Source of the DNA: Bacteroides ilei | GTDB taxonomy: Bacteria; Bacteroidota; Bacteroidia; Bacteroidales; Bacteroidaceae | Direction: 5' to 3' | Assembly (NCBI RefSeq): GCF_900128495.1 | Contig: NZ_LT635801.1 | Span: 1,189,997-1,253,996, forward strand | DNA length: 64,000 nt | Part shown: positions 27,323-36,016 of the stretch, piece by piece | Numbering within the stretch: the stretch's first letter is position 1 | How the letters are laid out: each line of letters opens with the position of its first letter | Notes under the pieces: model-generated | The model's input: the letters and a program-made list of their open reading frames with translations, nothing else | Database searches by the model: none | Told to the model about the DNA's origin: nothing | Made by a program: the position numbers and the translations under genes

Positions 27323-30300
27323 TTATTGGTTTGATCGGATTTCATATAGGAATGTTTCGTCTGTCGGAATGTTTCTGCCATTTTTTGCATAATATAATTT
27401 TCCTTGTAGAGGCATCTGTTCATTTAGCGGTCGCAGCTCTTTTGTTAGATGGGAACAGAAGACATTGTATGTATGGTTGTTCATCCGTGTGCCTGCATCG
27501 TCCCGATATATGGTTACGTAATGATTCAGTGGTCGAGCGTGGATCAGTTGGTTTATGTCTTGTGCCAGTGAGCGAGCTTCTTGCGGAGAGATTCGGTCGA
27601 ACAGATTGGAAAGGTTGAATATTATAAGTTCGGATAATAAAGCATGTGAATTCCAGAATTGGGGAGGGACAGCCCCCAGGCGGGGATAGTAGATACATGT
27701 AGTACATTTATATTCCTCTGTGTTGAAGAGAGCCTTCGACATCCGTTCCATTTCTTCTGTGGAATATATCCCTAAATAGATTAAATCCAAGTGGGACATT
27801 CGTTTGCAGATATCTGTAAATGCGAGTCCTGATGCTCCGTTCTCGAAACTTAGATCGCAGAAGACAATACGTCCCGAAACATTGTGTATAGAGCCGTTCA
27901 GCCAGTTTCCTGTTGTTTCGAATAAAGCTCGGGCTGCACAGTATTGACGGCGCATGTAGAGGTAAGCATAGATTCCATTTCTGTCGGCCGTTGTCATAGA
28001 TTCAGTCTGTTTGCCGTCTTCTGCATAAGATTTTAAGTCATATCGCCCGTATGCAGTTGTTTCCCGTATATAGGTGTCACTGAGCTGCAGTCTTTCCTTG
28101 AGTTTTTGGAAAGGCTGCTCTACCAGAAATCCGAACATCCGGTTGAAGTGTTCCGGCAGTTCATAGTTTTCTGTTTGGAGATCCCAGTCGGTTTCATATT
28201 CTGGAATATTGAATTCACCTTTACAGAACCTGTCGACTGTCGTTTCGATATAGCCGTTATGTATGCGGATGAATTCCATCAGTTTGTAGAAGGTGATGTT
28301 AGCTCCCAGTATCTGTGGGTTTCCGGTAAGGAACAGTTGTTTACGGGCGCGGGTGATAGCGACATTGAGTTTCCGGTCAATACAGAATTCTCCCTCACGA
28401 AAGGTGTTGGCTGTCAGGAAATTCAGTTGACTGAAATTCCTGACAGTAAAGGAATAGATGATAACATCGCGTTGGCTCCCCTGATAGCGTTCTACGGTGT
28501 CGATGGAAATTTGTCTGAGTACAGGGATGTGTAAATTTTCTATTTCCTTGCGTATCATGGCTATCTGATTCCGATAGGGAACGATGACTCCGACGGTCTT
28601 GTTCGGGTCGAATCCTTCAGAAGTTATCCGGTAGATATGTTCCAGTAGGGTTGCAACAATCCGTGCTTCATTCAAGTTGGTTTTTTCTGAATAAGTGGCT
28701 ATATTGGGTGCCTCGGCAGGGATAAATACCATTCTCCTGTTCATGATCAGCCTATCCAGATTATCTTGCGGTTGGGTGAAATCAGGATAAGGCATGATTC
28801 CTTTCTGGTGTTCCAATGGAACTGGTTCCAGTTGTTCTGTGTAGTAGAAGGTATGGTTGGGAAATTCGGAGATAGCAGGGTGCATACGTCCCTGTTTGTG
28901 CAGGATACTGCGGAATGATTCTTCACTGTGTCTGTAAAGACGTTCGAAAAGTGAATTGCGGCAGTTGCTCAGTCCGATGTTCTGCAACAAAGGATCAGTG
29001 ATTCTGGATTCCTTTTCACTTTGCAGAGCAATGGCCGGCAGCTGTTTATAGTCGCCTATCAGTATAAATTTGTCAATGGCGTTCTGTTGGTTATGTCGTG
29101 CCGACAGAATACCTATCAGGTCGGGTTCCAGTATTTGTGATGCTTCATCGATGATTGCAGTATGGAAATGTTTCAGATTGAACAGGTGTAACTTCCCGTT
29201 GATGGCTGTAGTGGTGCCTACGAAGATACGTGTCCTAGCTATTTTATCTTGTATATCTTTCAGCTTAGGACAATCGGCCATACTGTTTTTGAGTAGGTAT
29301 GGTACAAAGCGTATATCGCACGACAATTCGTTCCCTATGCGGATGAACGGGCTTTTTTCGGCGATACCTGATTCTACCAGCATAGAACAGATTTCATCTA
29401 CGGCACGGTTGGTATACGAAAGCAGCAGTAAGGATTCTTCCGGTTCGGTCAATGCTTCTTCTATCATGTATCGTAGTGCACATGAAGTTTTCCCTGTACC
29501 TGGGGGGCCTACCAGCAGGAAGTAGTCGAGGGCTTGTTTTTCTTTGAGAATGGTTTCGTTAAAACGTCCGTATGAGCCGTTGAGAACAACGTTCGTATCA
29601 CGTCTGGGTGTACGGAGTCCTAACAACAGTTCTTTACGGTCGGTTCGGGCGGAAAGGAATGAGTAAAGCCCTTTCATGCCATTGGTTGCCGATATGTCCG
29701 AATAATCATGTTCAATGGCGAATACATCATTTTCTTCTCCTATAATATCCTTATTCTGTTGTCCGTTTCTCAGCAGTATGGTTATATTGTCTGGTTTGAT
29801 TTCCAGTATGTTCCCTTTCATCAGAATTTGTTTGCGTACATCCGGTTCTTTCTGATAGCTGTAAAATATGATAATGTCGCCAATTCGGAAATTAGGCAAA
29901 AAATCTTCTCCCTGTTGTGGTATATCCAGTTCAATGATGTTATAGCCTTTGTCGGGAGAGCTGCGCCGTTTATCGGTAATGGTCAGTCCTAACAGGATGT
30001 TTCCCGATTCAATCTTTTCCGCCAGCGGGGTATGCCAGAGTCCGGAAAATCCGTTTGTGGAATCTGTCCTTCCTCCTGTTTTACTTAGTATCTGTTCTTT
30101 AGCGACAAAGGTAAAGAACCGGTTGAAATAGGCTCTTTCCAATAGGGTACATCTCTTTAAGGTATTGATTATTTCCTGTAATTGAGGTTCCTGAAAATCG
30201 TTCCATAACCGGTTATGGACCTGACGCTCGTTCAATAGGTCGGTGTTCAGTTCTTCTACGGTACGGGCGATGCTTCCTTCTCCTAAAGACATTTCATTGA

Positions 30301-31624
30301 CAACTATCCGGTTACGGAGAGCAAGGCTTTCACGGAAAAGTTTTTCGGCAAAATGTTCGATCATCAGTCCGTCGGGGTATTTCGAATAGAGTAGGAACGT
30401 CTGCAAATCTTCCGTTGCCTTTCCGAAGTTGTACATCAGTACACCTTGGTAAAGCATCATCTGGATGAAGTTGTCTTCCTTGTGGCGGTTGTTGAATTCG
30501 TCACGTTTTCCTGATTTCTGCTCGATCAGGACTTTAAAGTCTTTCTGAAGCATATCGACACGCCCTTGGAGCCCTAGGCGTTCACAGATGAACGATGCTT
30601 CCAGGAGAGTCTTATGTTTATCAAAAGCTTGTATGTTATGTGGTAGAATATCGTGGATAAATCTACGTATATTGGCCATTTGGGCCTGTGCCTGTTCATG
30701 GAAATTGGCCGGAATGGGGCAGGTACAGAATTCTAAGGCCGATGAAGCAAAGAATTTCTTGAGTGTTTGCGTATAGTTTACAGGTGCTGTCTTTTCTTCA
30801 TTGATATAATCGTCCAGAAACTGGCTGGCCAGATTACCCATCAGAATGGGTGAGGTGTTTGGCTTCGGTTTGATTTTGTTTATGAAATAGTTCAGCGGAT
30901 GCCGTCCGTATTCCCGGAAGCATGCTGCCAGAGAACTGATATCTATCAGGTAATCGGGGTGTACAATAATCAGGTTGGGAATATAATGATTGTCTTCATC
31001 TACCCGTACATCGAGCAGGTTCAGTTGCATGTTTTCGACCAGCAGGTCACGGATATAGAGTTGGTCTCCATTATATCCGCTTTGGGCATAATCGATAATG
31101 ATAAATGGATCTTCGTCGTTGTCGCAAGTTGCGAAGATACGGGTCTCATCCCAACTGCTGACTGATACGCGCAGATACGGAATGCGTGATAACCGTGTCC
31201 CTTTGTATGGACGGTTGGAGTGGGGAATTTGAGGGAGGAGTACAGCTGGAATATCTTCACCATAGGCCAGTGATACAAAGCGTATGATAGCTCTCAGATC
31301 GTATAGGTATTCTTCCATGACCGGCTGGAAATCATCGTTCATGGCAGTTTTGCAGTTCCGCCGCATGGTCTGTATGGCATACTTGTCCGAGGGGGTCATC
31401 TTCTTTTCCTTGCAGATATAATCTAGTCGTGAGAACAGATTGGCAAAGGAGAAGGTAACCCCATCGGTCAGTTCATAGCATGCCTGTTCCAGTACCTTAT
31501 AAAGCTGTATGTACTTGGCCTGTATGTTGTCGGGAGCAGCAGCCGGCTGGTTATGGATCTTTTCAATCCGGTTATACAGGTCGAACGGCTGCAACTCTAT
31601 GTGGCTGTCGGAAGATGTCGGCAT
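27323..31624 (-). CDS. Dna2-like protein: PD-(D/E)XK nuclease plus superfamily 1 helicase
   Basis: A 1433-residue protein. Residues 1-300 match nothing I recognise. A Cas4/RecB-type nuclease site follows: GRVDML with Asp357, IEQK with Glu368 and Lys370, and QMMLYQGV about 25 residues later as the Q-x-x-x-Y motif. The C-terminal SF1 helicase core resembles Upf1/Dna2: Walker A GPPGTGKTS near 703, DEAS near 823, GDYKQLPAI near 850, a VPYRNQI motif, ERYQGSQRDVIIYS, and VAITRARKQLFLTGN near 1086. Residues about 1170-1433 form another domain I do not recognise. Fe-S cysteines typical of Dna2/AddB are not obvious. Likely role is DNA end processing or replication-fork repair; a defence role is possible but has no supporting neighbour. 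A -7 box lies at 31653-31660. Confidence 0.85.
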   Translation of the reverse strand: MPTSSDSHIELQPFDLYNRIEKIHNQPAAAPDNIQAKYIQLYKVLEQACYELTDGVTFSFANLFSRLDYICKEKKMTPSDKYAIQTMRRNCKTAMNDDFQPVMEEYLYDLRAIIRFVSLAYGEDIPAVLLPQIPHSNRPYKGTRLSRIPYLRVSVSSWDETRIFATCDNDEDPFIIIDYAQSGYNGDQLYIRDLLVENMQLNLLDVRVDEDNHYIPNLIIVHPDYLIDISSLAACFREYGRHPLNYFINKIKPKPNTSPILMGNLASQFLDDYINEEKTAPVNYTQTLKKFFASSALEFCTCPIPANFHEQAQAQMANIRRFIHDILPHNIQAFDKHKTLLEASFICERLGLQGRVDMLQKDFKVLIEQKSGKRDEFNNRHKEDNFIQMMLYQGVLMYNFGKATEDLQTFLLYSKYPDGLMIEHFAEKLFRESLALRNRIVVNEMSLGEGSIARTVEELNTDLLNERQVHNRLWNDFQEPQLQEIINTLKRCTLLERAYFNRFFTFVAKEQILSKTGGRTDSTNGFSGLWHTPLAEKIESGNILLGLTITDKRRSSPDKGYNIIELDIPQQGEDFLPNFRIGDIIIFYSYQKEPDVRKQILMKGNILEIKPDNITILLRNGQQNKDIIGEENDVFAIEHDYSDISATNGMKGLYSFLSARTDRKELLLGLRTPRRDTNVVLNGSYGRFNETILKEKQALDYFLLVGPPGTGKTSCALRYMIEEALTEPEESLLLLSYTNRAVDEICSMLVESGIAEKSPFIRIGNELSCDIRFVPYLLKNSMADCPKLKDIQDKIARTRIFVGTTTAINGKLHLFNLKHFHTAIIDEASQILEPDLIGILSARHNQQNAIDKFILIGDYKQLPAIALQSEKESRITDPLLQNIGLSNCRNSLFERLYRHSEESFRSILHKQGRMHPAISEFPNHTFYYTEQLEPVPLEHQKGIMPYPDFTQPQDNLDRLIMNRRMVFIPAEAPNIATYSEKTNLNEARIVATLLEHIYRITSEGFDPNKTVGVIVPYRNQIAMIRKEIENLHIPVLRQISIDTVERYQGSQRDVIIYSFTVRNFSQLNFLTANTFREGEFCIDRKLNVAITRARKQLFLTGNPQILGANITFYKLMEFIRIHNGYIETTVDRFCKGEFNIPEYETDWDLQTENYELPEHFNRMFGFLVEQPFQKLKERLQLSDTYIRETTAYGRYDLKSYAEDGKQTESMTTADRNGIYAYLYMRRQYCAARALFETTGNWLNGSIHNVSGRIVFCDLSFENGASGLAFTDICKRMSHLDLIYLGIYSTEEMERMSKALFNTEEYKCTTCIYYPRLGAVPPQFWNSHALLSELIIFNLSNLFDRISPQEARSLAQDINQLIHARPLNHYVTIYRDDAGTRMNNHTYNVFCSHLTKELRPLNEQMPLQGKLYYAKNGRNIPTDETFLYEIRSNQ

Positions 31625-31652
31625 ATATTATCTTGTCGTTTTTAATCTTCCT

Positions 31653-31660
31653 CAAAGGTA
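31653..31660 (-). promoter_or_regulatory. -7 box for the Dna2-like gene
   Basis: TACCTTTG on the minus strand, 28 bases before the start; no clear upstream TTTG. Confidence 0.5.
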
Positions 31661-31708
31661 CAACTTTAAAATGAAATTCGGTTAGAACGGATTATTTACG
31701 TAGCCGTT

Positions 31709-34261
31709 TTATTCGGATATTGTATACTCTCCTGCTTTTTCGGTAATGATTTGTTGCAGTTCCTGTACAGATAGAGGAGTGTGGCTGTATTCAATGGTTG
31801 CTACAGGCGGTTCAAGTGTTACGTTTACTGTTGCATCTGGAATGGTACTTAACGCTTTTTCTACGTGCATACGGCAGTGGTTACACATCATACCTTCTAT
31901 TTTATACACTTTTTTGGTTTTTGATTCTGTCATAATTGTTATATTTTTAGGTTCAGTTTCTTTATTTTGGGTTGTTCCCGGTTTGGATATTGTTTTATAT
32001 CCGTTGTCTGTCATGTTTTCTTTATCTATTGTCTGTGAGGTTGTATGTCCGATATTTTTCCTGCGAAGCCGTAGACTGTTGGTTACTACACTTACACTAC
32101 TCATGGCCATGGCTGCCCCGGCAATCATCGGGTTCAACAGAAAACCGTTGACAGGGTAAAGGATTCCTGCTGCGATGGGCACACCTATCAGATTATAGAT
32201 GAATGCCCAGAAGAGGTTTTCGCGGATGGTACGTACCGTGAGAGCCGAGAGGCGGATAGCATCCGATATTCGGGTCAGGTCGGAAGAGATAATTGTCATT
32301 TTCGCTACATCCATGGCAATGTCACTTCCTTTACCCATGGCTATACTCAAATCGGCTTGAGCCAGTGCCGCACTGTCGTTGATACCGTCGCCCACCATAG
32401 CTACATGGTGTCCTTTGTCTTGTAGAGCTTTGATGAATCTGGCTTTCTGCTGAGGAAGGACTTCTGCCTGAAATTGGCGGATTCCAGCCTCTACGGCAAT
32501 AGCTTTCGCTGTGGCTGGATTGTCGCCAGTAAGCATAATTACATCTATGCCTTGTGCTTGTAGATCGGTAACGGCTTGCTTTGAGCTATCTTTTATCCGG
32601 TCGTTGATAGCGGCAACAGCCAACGCTTCCTTTTGATCGGCAAACCAGATAACGGTCTTTGATTCGCTGGCAAATTGTATAGCATGGTTCAGGAGATTTT
32701 CAGGGATAGATATGGCATGGTTTTCCAACATGCGCCGGTTCCCTGCAAAATAGAGTGTGCCATTAGCTATACCTTTAATTCCTTCTCCCGTAATGCTTTC
32801 AAAATCGGTTATGCTGATAACATTTGCATTCAGGTAATCTGTGACGGCGCTGGCCAAAGGATGTTCCGACCTTTTTTCAAGGCTGTATAAAATTGTTTCC
32901 AGCTCTTTTTTTTCTGTGTTCCATATCAGGTCGGTCACTTTGGGCTTTCCTTCTGTTATGGTCCCTGTTTTATCCAAAACGATGGTATCGATTTTCCGTG
33001 CAATTTCAAGACTTTCTGCATCCTTGATCGGGATCCCCAGTTCGGCTCCTTTTCCGATTCCTACCATAATGGCTGTAGGGGTAGCGAGTCCCAATGCACA
33101 TGGACAGGCTATAATCAGAACGGTTACTGCTGCCAACAGGCCATGGGTAAATCCATTGTTTGCATCCAATATTATCCATGTGATAAAAGATATCAGAGCA
33201 ATGGTCATGATGGTTGGAACAAAGACAGCTGCAATCTTGTCTACCAGTTTCTGTACCGGCGCTTTGCTTCCCTGTGCATCTTGTACCATCCGGATGATAT
33301 GAGCTAACATCGTATCTTCACCAACCTTTTCAGCTTGGAACCGGAAACTACCTTTCTGGTTGATGGTACCCGCATATACTTTATTACCTTTTGATTTGTA
33401 GACGGGAACAGGTTCCCCACTCAACATACTTTCATCTACATACGATGAGCCTTCACAGAGTGTCCCATCGACGGCAATCCGTTCACCGGGATGTACAAGA
33501 ACTGTATCTCCTACAGTCAGTTGGCTGATATTTATGTTTTTTTCACTTCCATCTTTCAGAATAAGGGTAACTGTTTTGGGTTGTAACCCCATCAGTTTCT
33601 TGATTGCTGTAGATGTATTTCCTTTGGCTTTTTCTTCCAGTGTCCGTCCCAGTAGGATAAAGGCTATGATTACACTGGCAGCTTCGAAATAGACATGTGG
33701 AGTTACTCCTCTGGATAACCAGAAATCGGGGAAGAACAGATTGAAAAGGCTGAACAGATAGGCTATTCCCGTACTATTGGCTACGAGTGTATCCATATTG
33801 GCGGAACGGTGTTTCAGTTGTTTCCATGCATTTATATAGAAACCGCTTCCTAGCCAGAACACTACGGGGGTAGAAAGTATCCACATGATATAGTTGGCAT
33901 AGGGTGTATCCATGAAAAACATACCTATAACAGCTACGGGTACAGATAATATTATGGCCCATATGGTGCGGTTTTTCAACTGTTTGAAACGTTTTTCGTG
34001 AGCTGCTTCCGCTTCCTGAGCCAAGTCATTTCCTGTATCGGTCAGTAAATCGTACCCTGCTTCCTGAATAGCTTTTTTCAGCTTTTCAGCTGAACAGACG
34101 GAAGGAGTGTATTCTACTGTGGCTGTTGCCGCCGCATAATTGACGCTGGCTGTTTTTACACCTTCCTGCCGGTTTAGGGTCTTGTCTACACGGGTAGCGC
34201 AAGCTGCACAGCTCATTCCCAATACGGGGAAAGTTTGTTTGACTGTATCATGTTGTGTCAT
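31709..34261 (-). CDS. copA: Copper-exporting P1B-type ATPase with an extra C-terminal CopZ-like domain
   Basis: This pump moves Cu(I) out of the cytoplasm. An N-terminal HMA domain has GMSCAAC at residues 15-21. The ATPase core shows TGES-like LSGEP, IACPCALG near 382-389 (the CPC metal site), DKTGT near 430, HP in SEHPLAS near 465, and GDGIND near 623. After the last helices a Lys/Thr-rich linker leads to a second HMA domain with GMMCNHC near 790, giving 850 residues. An ATG at 31933 (codon 777), preceded by an AT-rich stretch, would give a free 74-residue CopZ-like chaperone. This looks like an in-frame fusion, or a gene with an internal start. The regulator gene is 76 bases upstream. Confidence 0.93.
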   Translation of the reverse strand: MTQHDTVKQTFPVLGMSCAACATRVDKTLNRQEGVKTASVNYAAATATVEYTPSVCSAEKLKKAIQEAGYDLLTDTGNDLAQEAEAAHEKRFKQLKNRTIWAIILSVPVAVIGMFFMDTPYANYIMWILSTPVVFWLGSGFYINAWKQLKHRSANMDTLVANSTGIAYLFSLFNLFFPDFWLSRGVTPHVYFEAASVIIAFILLGRTLEEKAKGNTSTAIKKLMGLQPKTVTLILKDGSEKNINISQLTVGDTVLVHPGERIAVDGTLCEGSSYVDESMLSGEPVPVYKSKGNKVYAGTINQKGSFRFQAEKVGEDTMLAHIIRMVQDAQGSKAPVQKLVDKIAAVFVPTIMTIALISFITWIILDANNGFTHGLLAAVTVLIIACPCALGLATPTAIMVGIGKGAELGIPIKDAESLEIARKIDTIVLDKTGTITEGKPKVTDLIWNTEKKELETILYSLEKRSEHPLASAVTDYLNANVISITDFESITGEGIKGIANGTLYFAGNRRMLENHAISIPENLLNHAIQFASESKTVIWFADQKEALAVAAINDRIKDSSKQAVTDLQAQGIDVIMLTGDNPATAKAIAVEAGIRQFQAEVLPQQKARFIKALQDKGHHVAMVGDGINDSAALAQADLSIAMGKGSDIAMDVAKMTIISSDLTRISDAIRLSALTVRTIRENLFWAFIYNLIGVPIAAGILYPVNGFLLNPMIAGAAMAMSSVSVVTNSLRLRRKNIGHTTSQTIDKENMTDNGYKTISKPGTTQNKETEPKNITIMTESKTKKVYKIEGMMCNHCRMHVEKALSTIPDATVNVTLEPPVATIEYSHTPLSVQELQQIITEKAGEYTISE

Positions 34262-34286
34262 ATCTTTACTGCTTGATATTTGTATG

Positions 34287-34318
34287 CAAAGATAGATGTT
34301 GTATCTGTTGTATCTGTT
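34287..34318 (-). promoter_or_regulatory. copA promoter with tandem 9-bp repeats
   Basis: On the minus strand a -7 box TATCTTTG (34287-34294) lies 25 bases before the ATG. Where the upstream box should be there are two exact tandem copies of GTTGTATCT (plus strand, 34298-34306 and 34307-34315) and part of a third. Their place suggests an operator for the adjacent regulator. Confidence 0.55.
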
Positions 34319-34337
34319 ATAGAATTATGGATATATT

Positions 34338-34910
34338 TTATAGAATTCTGTCTAAAGGTTTACGGAGTTGTCCTTTCTGTTTCTTAAACTGGCTAGGGGT
34401 CATTCCAGTTATATTCTTGAATTGGCTGCTGAGATGGGCTGTGCTGGAATAGTGGAGTAATTCTGAAATTTCATTTAAAGATAATTCGTCATATATGAGT
34501 AACTCTTTTACCCGTTCTATCTTTTGATTGATTACGTATTTTTCGATGGTAGTACCGGTTGCTTCCGAAAACAGTTTGCTCAGTGAACTATAGTCGGTAT
34601 GGCATTTGTCGGCTAGGTAATCCGATAAATTGGTTTTCAGTTCTTTGTGCGGGTAATAAATGAGCTTGATGATTTCCTGTTTGATCTGTTCGAGCAGGCG
34701 TTGTCTTTTATTGTCAATGAGTTCAAAGCCTACATCTTCCAACAGGTGGCGGATTTTCCCAAGCTCTTCTTCCGTCAGTTTTTCCGCTAGGCATACTTTC
34801 CCCAGTTCTGTATGTAGGGGTGTATGTCCGTTTTTTCTGAGAATATCTTCCACTACCATGATGCATCGGTTACAGACCATGTTTTTGATATAAAGGGTTG
34901 TTTCTGGCAT
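34338..34910 (-). CDS. AraC-type regulator with an N-terminal HMA-like metal-binding domain
   Basis: Residues 1-70 look like a heavy-metal-associated domain: MPETTLYIKNMVCNRCIMVVEDIL has the M-x-C-x-x-C loop at 11-16, and the ending LLEDVGFELID is like an HMA fold. Residues about 95-190 are an AraC helix-turn-helix pair, with TTIEKYVINQKIERVKELL and LSLNEISELLHYSSTAHLSSQFKNITGMTPSQFKK. The usual AraC sugar-binding domain is absent. It lies just upstream of copA on the same strand, so a copper-sensing activator of copA is the natural reading. That is inference from domain content and position. A -7 box TAGTTTTG is at 34934-34941. Confidence 0.82.
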   Translation of the reverse strand: MPETTLYIKNMVCNRCIMVVEDILRKNGHTPLHTELGKVCLAEKLTEEELGKIRHLLEDVGFELIDNKRQRLLEQIKQEIIKLIYYPHKELKTNLSDYLADKCHTDYSSLSKLFSEATGTTIEKYVINQKIERVKELLIYDELSLNEISELLHYSSTAHLSSQFKNITGMTPSQFKKQKGQLRKPLDRIL

Positions 34911-34933
34911 AGATGTTTAATTGTTCCGTTTTA

Positions 34934-34941
34934 CAAAACTA
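34934..34941 (-). promoter_or_regulatory. -7 box for the HMA-AraC regulator
   Basis: TAGTTTTG on the minus strand, 23 bases before the start; no clear upstream box. Confidence 0.45.
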
Positions 34942-35016
34942 AGAATTATGTATTAAACGGAGGTCATATAATACTAAAGTTTTATGAAATGAATGGAAAT
35001 ATTGTTGAGAAGGTAT

Positions 35017-35045
35017 TGTCGGATGCATCTCTTGCTTTATTTTTG
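35017..35045 (+). promoter_or_regulatory. Promoter of the 68-residue zinc-ribbon gene
   Basis: TTG (35017-35019), 18 bases, TATTTTTG (35038-35045), 34 bases before the ATG. Confidence 0.5.
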
Positions 35046-35079
35046 TATCAGTTAATAATGATTATGTATAAAATAGCTT

Positions 35080-35286
35080 ATGAGAAAAATGCTTTGTCCT
35101 CAATGTAAGATTGCCGCAATGTACGTCAAGAATGAAAAAGGCGACAGACTCCTTGTGTATGTAATGGAAGACGGTTCGGTTGTGCCTAAAAATCCGGTCG
35201 AATCTCTTGAAGGATATGATACGGATGAGGTATATTGTTTGGGATGTTCATGGCATGGATCTCCTCGAAAACTGGTCAGATATTAA
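35080..35286 (+). CDS. Small zinc-ribbon-like hypothetical protein
   Basis: A 68-residue cytoplasmic protein with two Cys pairs, CPQC at 6-9 and CLGC at about 53-56. Their spacing fits a single zinc ribbon. Between them lies VMEDGSVVPKNP. I do not recognise a named family. It has its own promoter-like sequence and ends 10 bases before the convergent gene at 35297. A second ATG at 35089 is a possible start and leaves the ribbon intact. Confidence 0.7.
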   Translation: MRKMLCPQCKIAAMYVKNEKGDRLLVYVMEDGSVVPKNPVESLEGYDTDEVYCLGCSWHGSPRKLVRY

Positions 35287-35296
35287 TGGATGTATG

Positions 35297-35665
35297 TCAT
35301 TTTTTATGTTCATCTGATTCAAGGGCTTTGTCCATATCTTCTCCTGTCACGTCTTTTTTCAGTAACCAATGACATACGTTCTGATTTCCGTTTGTTATAA
35401 CGTAAGCCTGAACGAACTCCCATCCTTGTTTTCCGAAGTAGTTCATTGCATCCACCATCGAATTGAACTCAATGTTTTTGCCGTTCTCGTCTTTTAGGTA
35501 TGATATTCCTTTCCAGAATGATGTTTCCTGTCCATAGTCTACTCTCACCTTTATTTTATTGTTGAGAAATTTTCCGGTTCCTACCAATTCACAATAAACA
35601 TAGTTCTTTGCATACAGACCGATTGTTCCAATGGTCAGGGCTAGTGTAAATAATAGTTTTTTCAT
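35297..35665 (-). CDS. Secreted hypothetical protein
   Basis: A 122-residue protein with a clear signal peptide (MKKLLFTLALTIGTIGLYAK, cleaved near residue 19). The mature part has the pattern VDAMNYFGKQGWEFVQAYV followed by a CHWLLKKDV strand. This resembles the small periplasmic proteins of Bacteroides with an N-MxxLGxxGWE-type motif (DUF4177-like); the resemblance is loose. The C terminus is charged and ends in HKK. Function unknown. Confidence 0.75.
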   Translation of the reverse strand: MKKLLFTLALTIGTIGLYAKNYVYCELVGTGKFLNNKIKVRVDYGQETSFWKGISYLKDENGKNIEFNSMVDAMNYFGKQGWEFVQAYVITNGNQNVCHWLLKKDVTGEDMDKALESDEHKK

Positions 35666-35807
35666 TTTGTCTATGCTAATATTTTTTGATTATAGATTCC
35701 ATTTATCTTTTAGTTAAAAATGGATCTTATTTTTATATTTTTTGTTTCTTGAATAAGCGAGATGTCATAAATTTATAAAAATAGGTTTATAAAGCCAAGA
35801 AATATAT

Positions 35808-35920
35808 AAAAAAGATACTCCTAGCAAACTCTATTGCCAGGAGTATCACAACACAAAAACTAAACTAGACTTAACTAAACTATTTAAATGAGAAGTTTCA
35901 CAACTTCTGTTTATTATGTA
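35808..35920 (-). ncRNA. Candidate small RNA of about 113 nt downstream of lytT
   Basis: A full minus-strand promoter (35926-35957) should start a transcript near 35920. It would contain a hairpin AGAAGTT-GTGA-AACTTCT (35908-35891) with a GNRA loop, then about 43 mostly unpaired U/A-rich bases, then a terminator hairpin (35847-35814) and six T. The unpaired part holds two copies of AACTAAACTA (plus strand, 35858-35867 and 35873-35882). No ORF of note begins after the predicted start. It could also act as the 3' end of the lytT transcript. Confidence 0.5.
35814..35847 (-). terminator. Terminator for lytT or the candidate small RNA
   Basis: GATACTCCTAGCAA (35814-35827) pairs with TTGCCAGGAGTATC (35834-35847) with one mismatch. 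On the minus strand it is followed by six T. Confidence 0.8.
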
Positions 35921-35925
35921 CATCA

Positions 35926-35957
35926 CAAATATAGAAGTAATATTTAGAAGAGCCAAA
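35926..35957 (-). promoter_or_regulatory. Minus-strand promoter after lytT
   Basis: TTTG (35957-35954), 20 bases, TATATTTG (35933-35926), all read on the minus strand. This fits the Bacteroidota consensus as well as any promoter in the window, yet no coding gene follows within 250 bases. Confidence 0.6.
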
Positions 35958-36016
35958 GAAATGAAAAGAAAAAAATACATGACCGCTAAAAAAAACGTTA
36001 AAAAATGATGGCTATA

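Larger units (their letters stand above)
35666..36016. other. Gene-free stretch holding a candidate small RNA
   Basis: No coding frame is convincing. 35666-35805 is AT-rich with nothing recognisable. 35808-35957 holds two hairpins and a minus-strand promoter, given separately. 35958-36016 is AT-rich 3' sequence after lytT. Confidence 0.6.

Noticed and set aside
31709..31933. Separate copZ gene
   Set aside because: The frame is continuous with copA with no stop between; annotated as one gene with a possible internal start.
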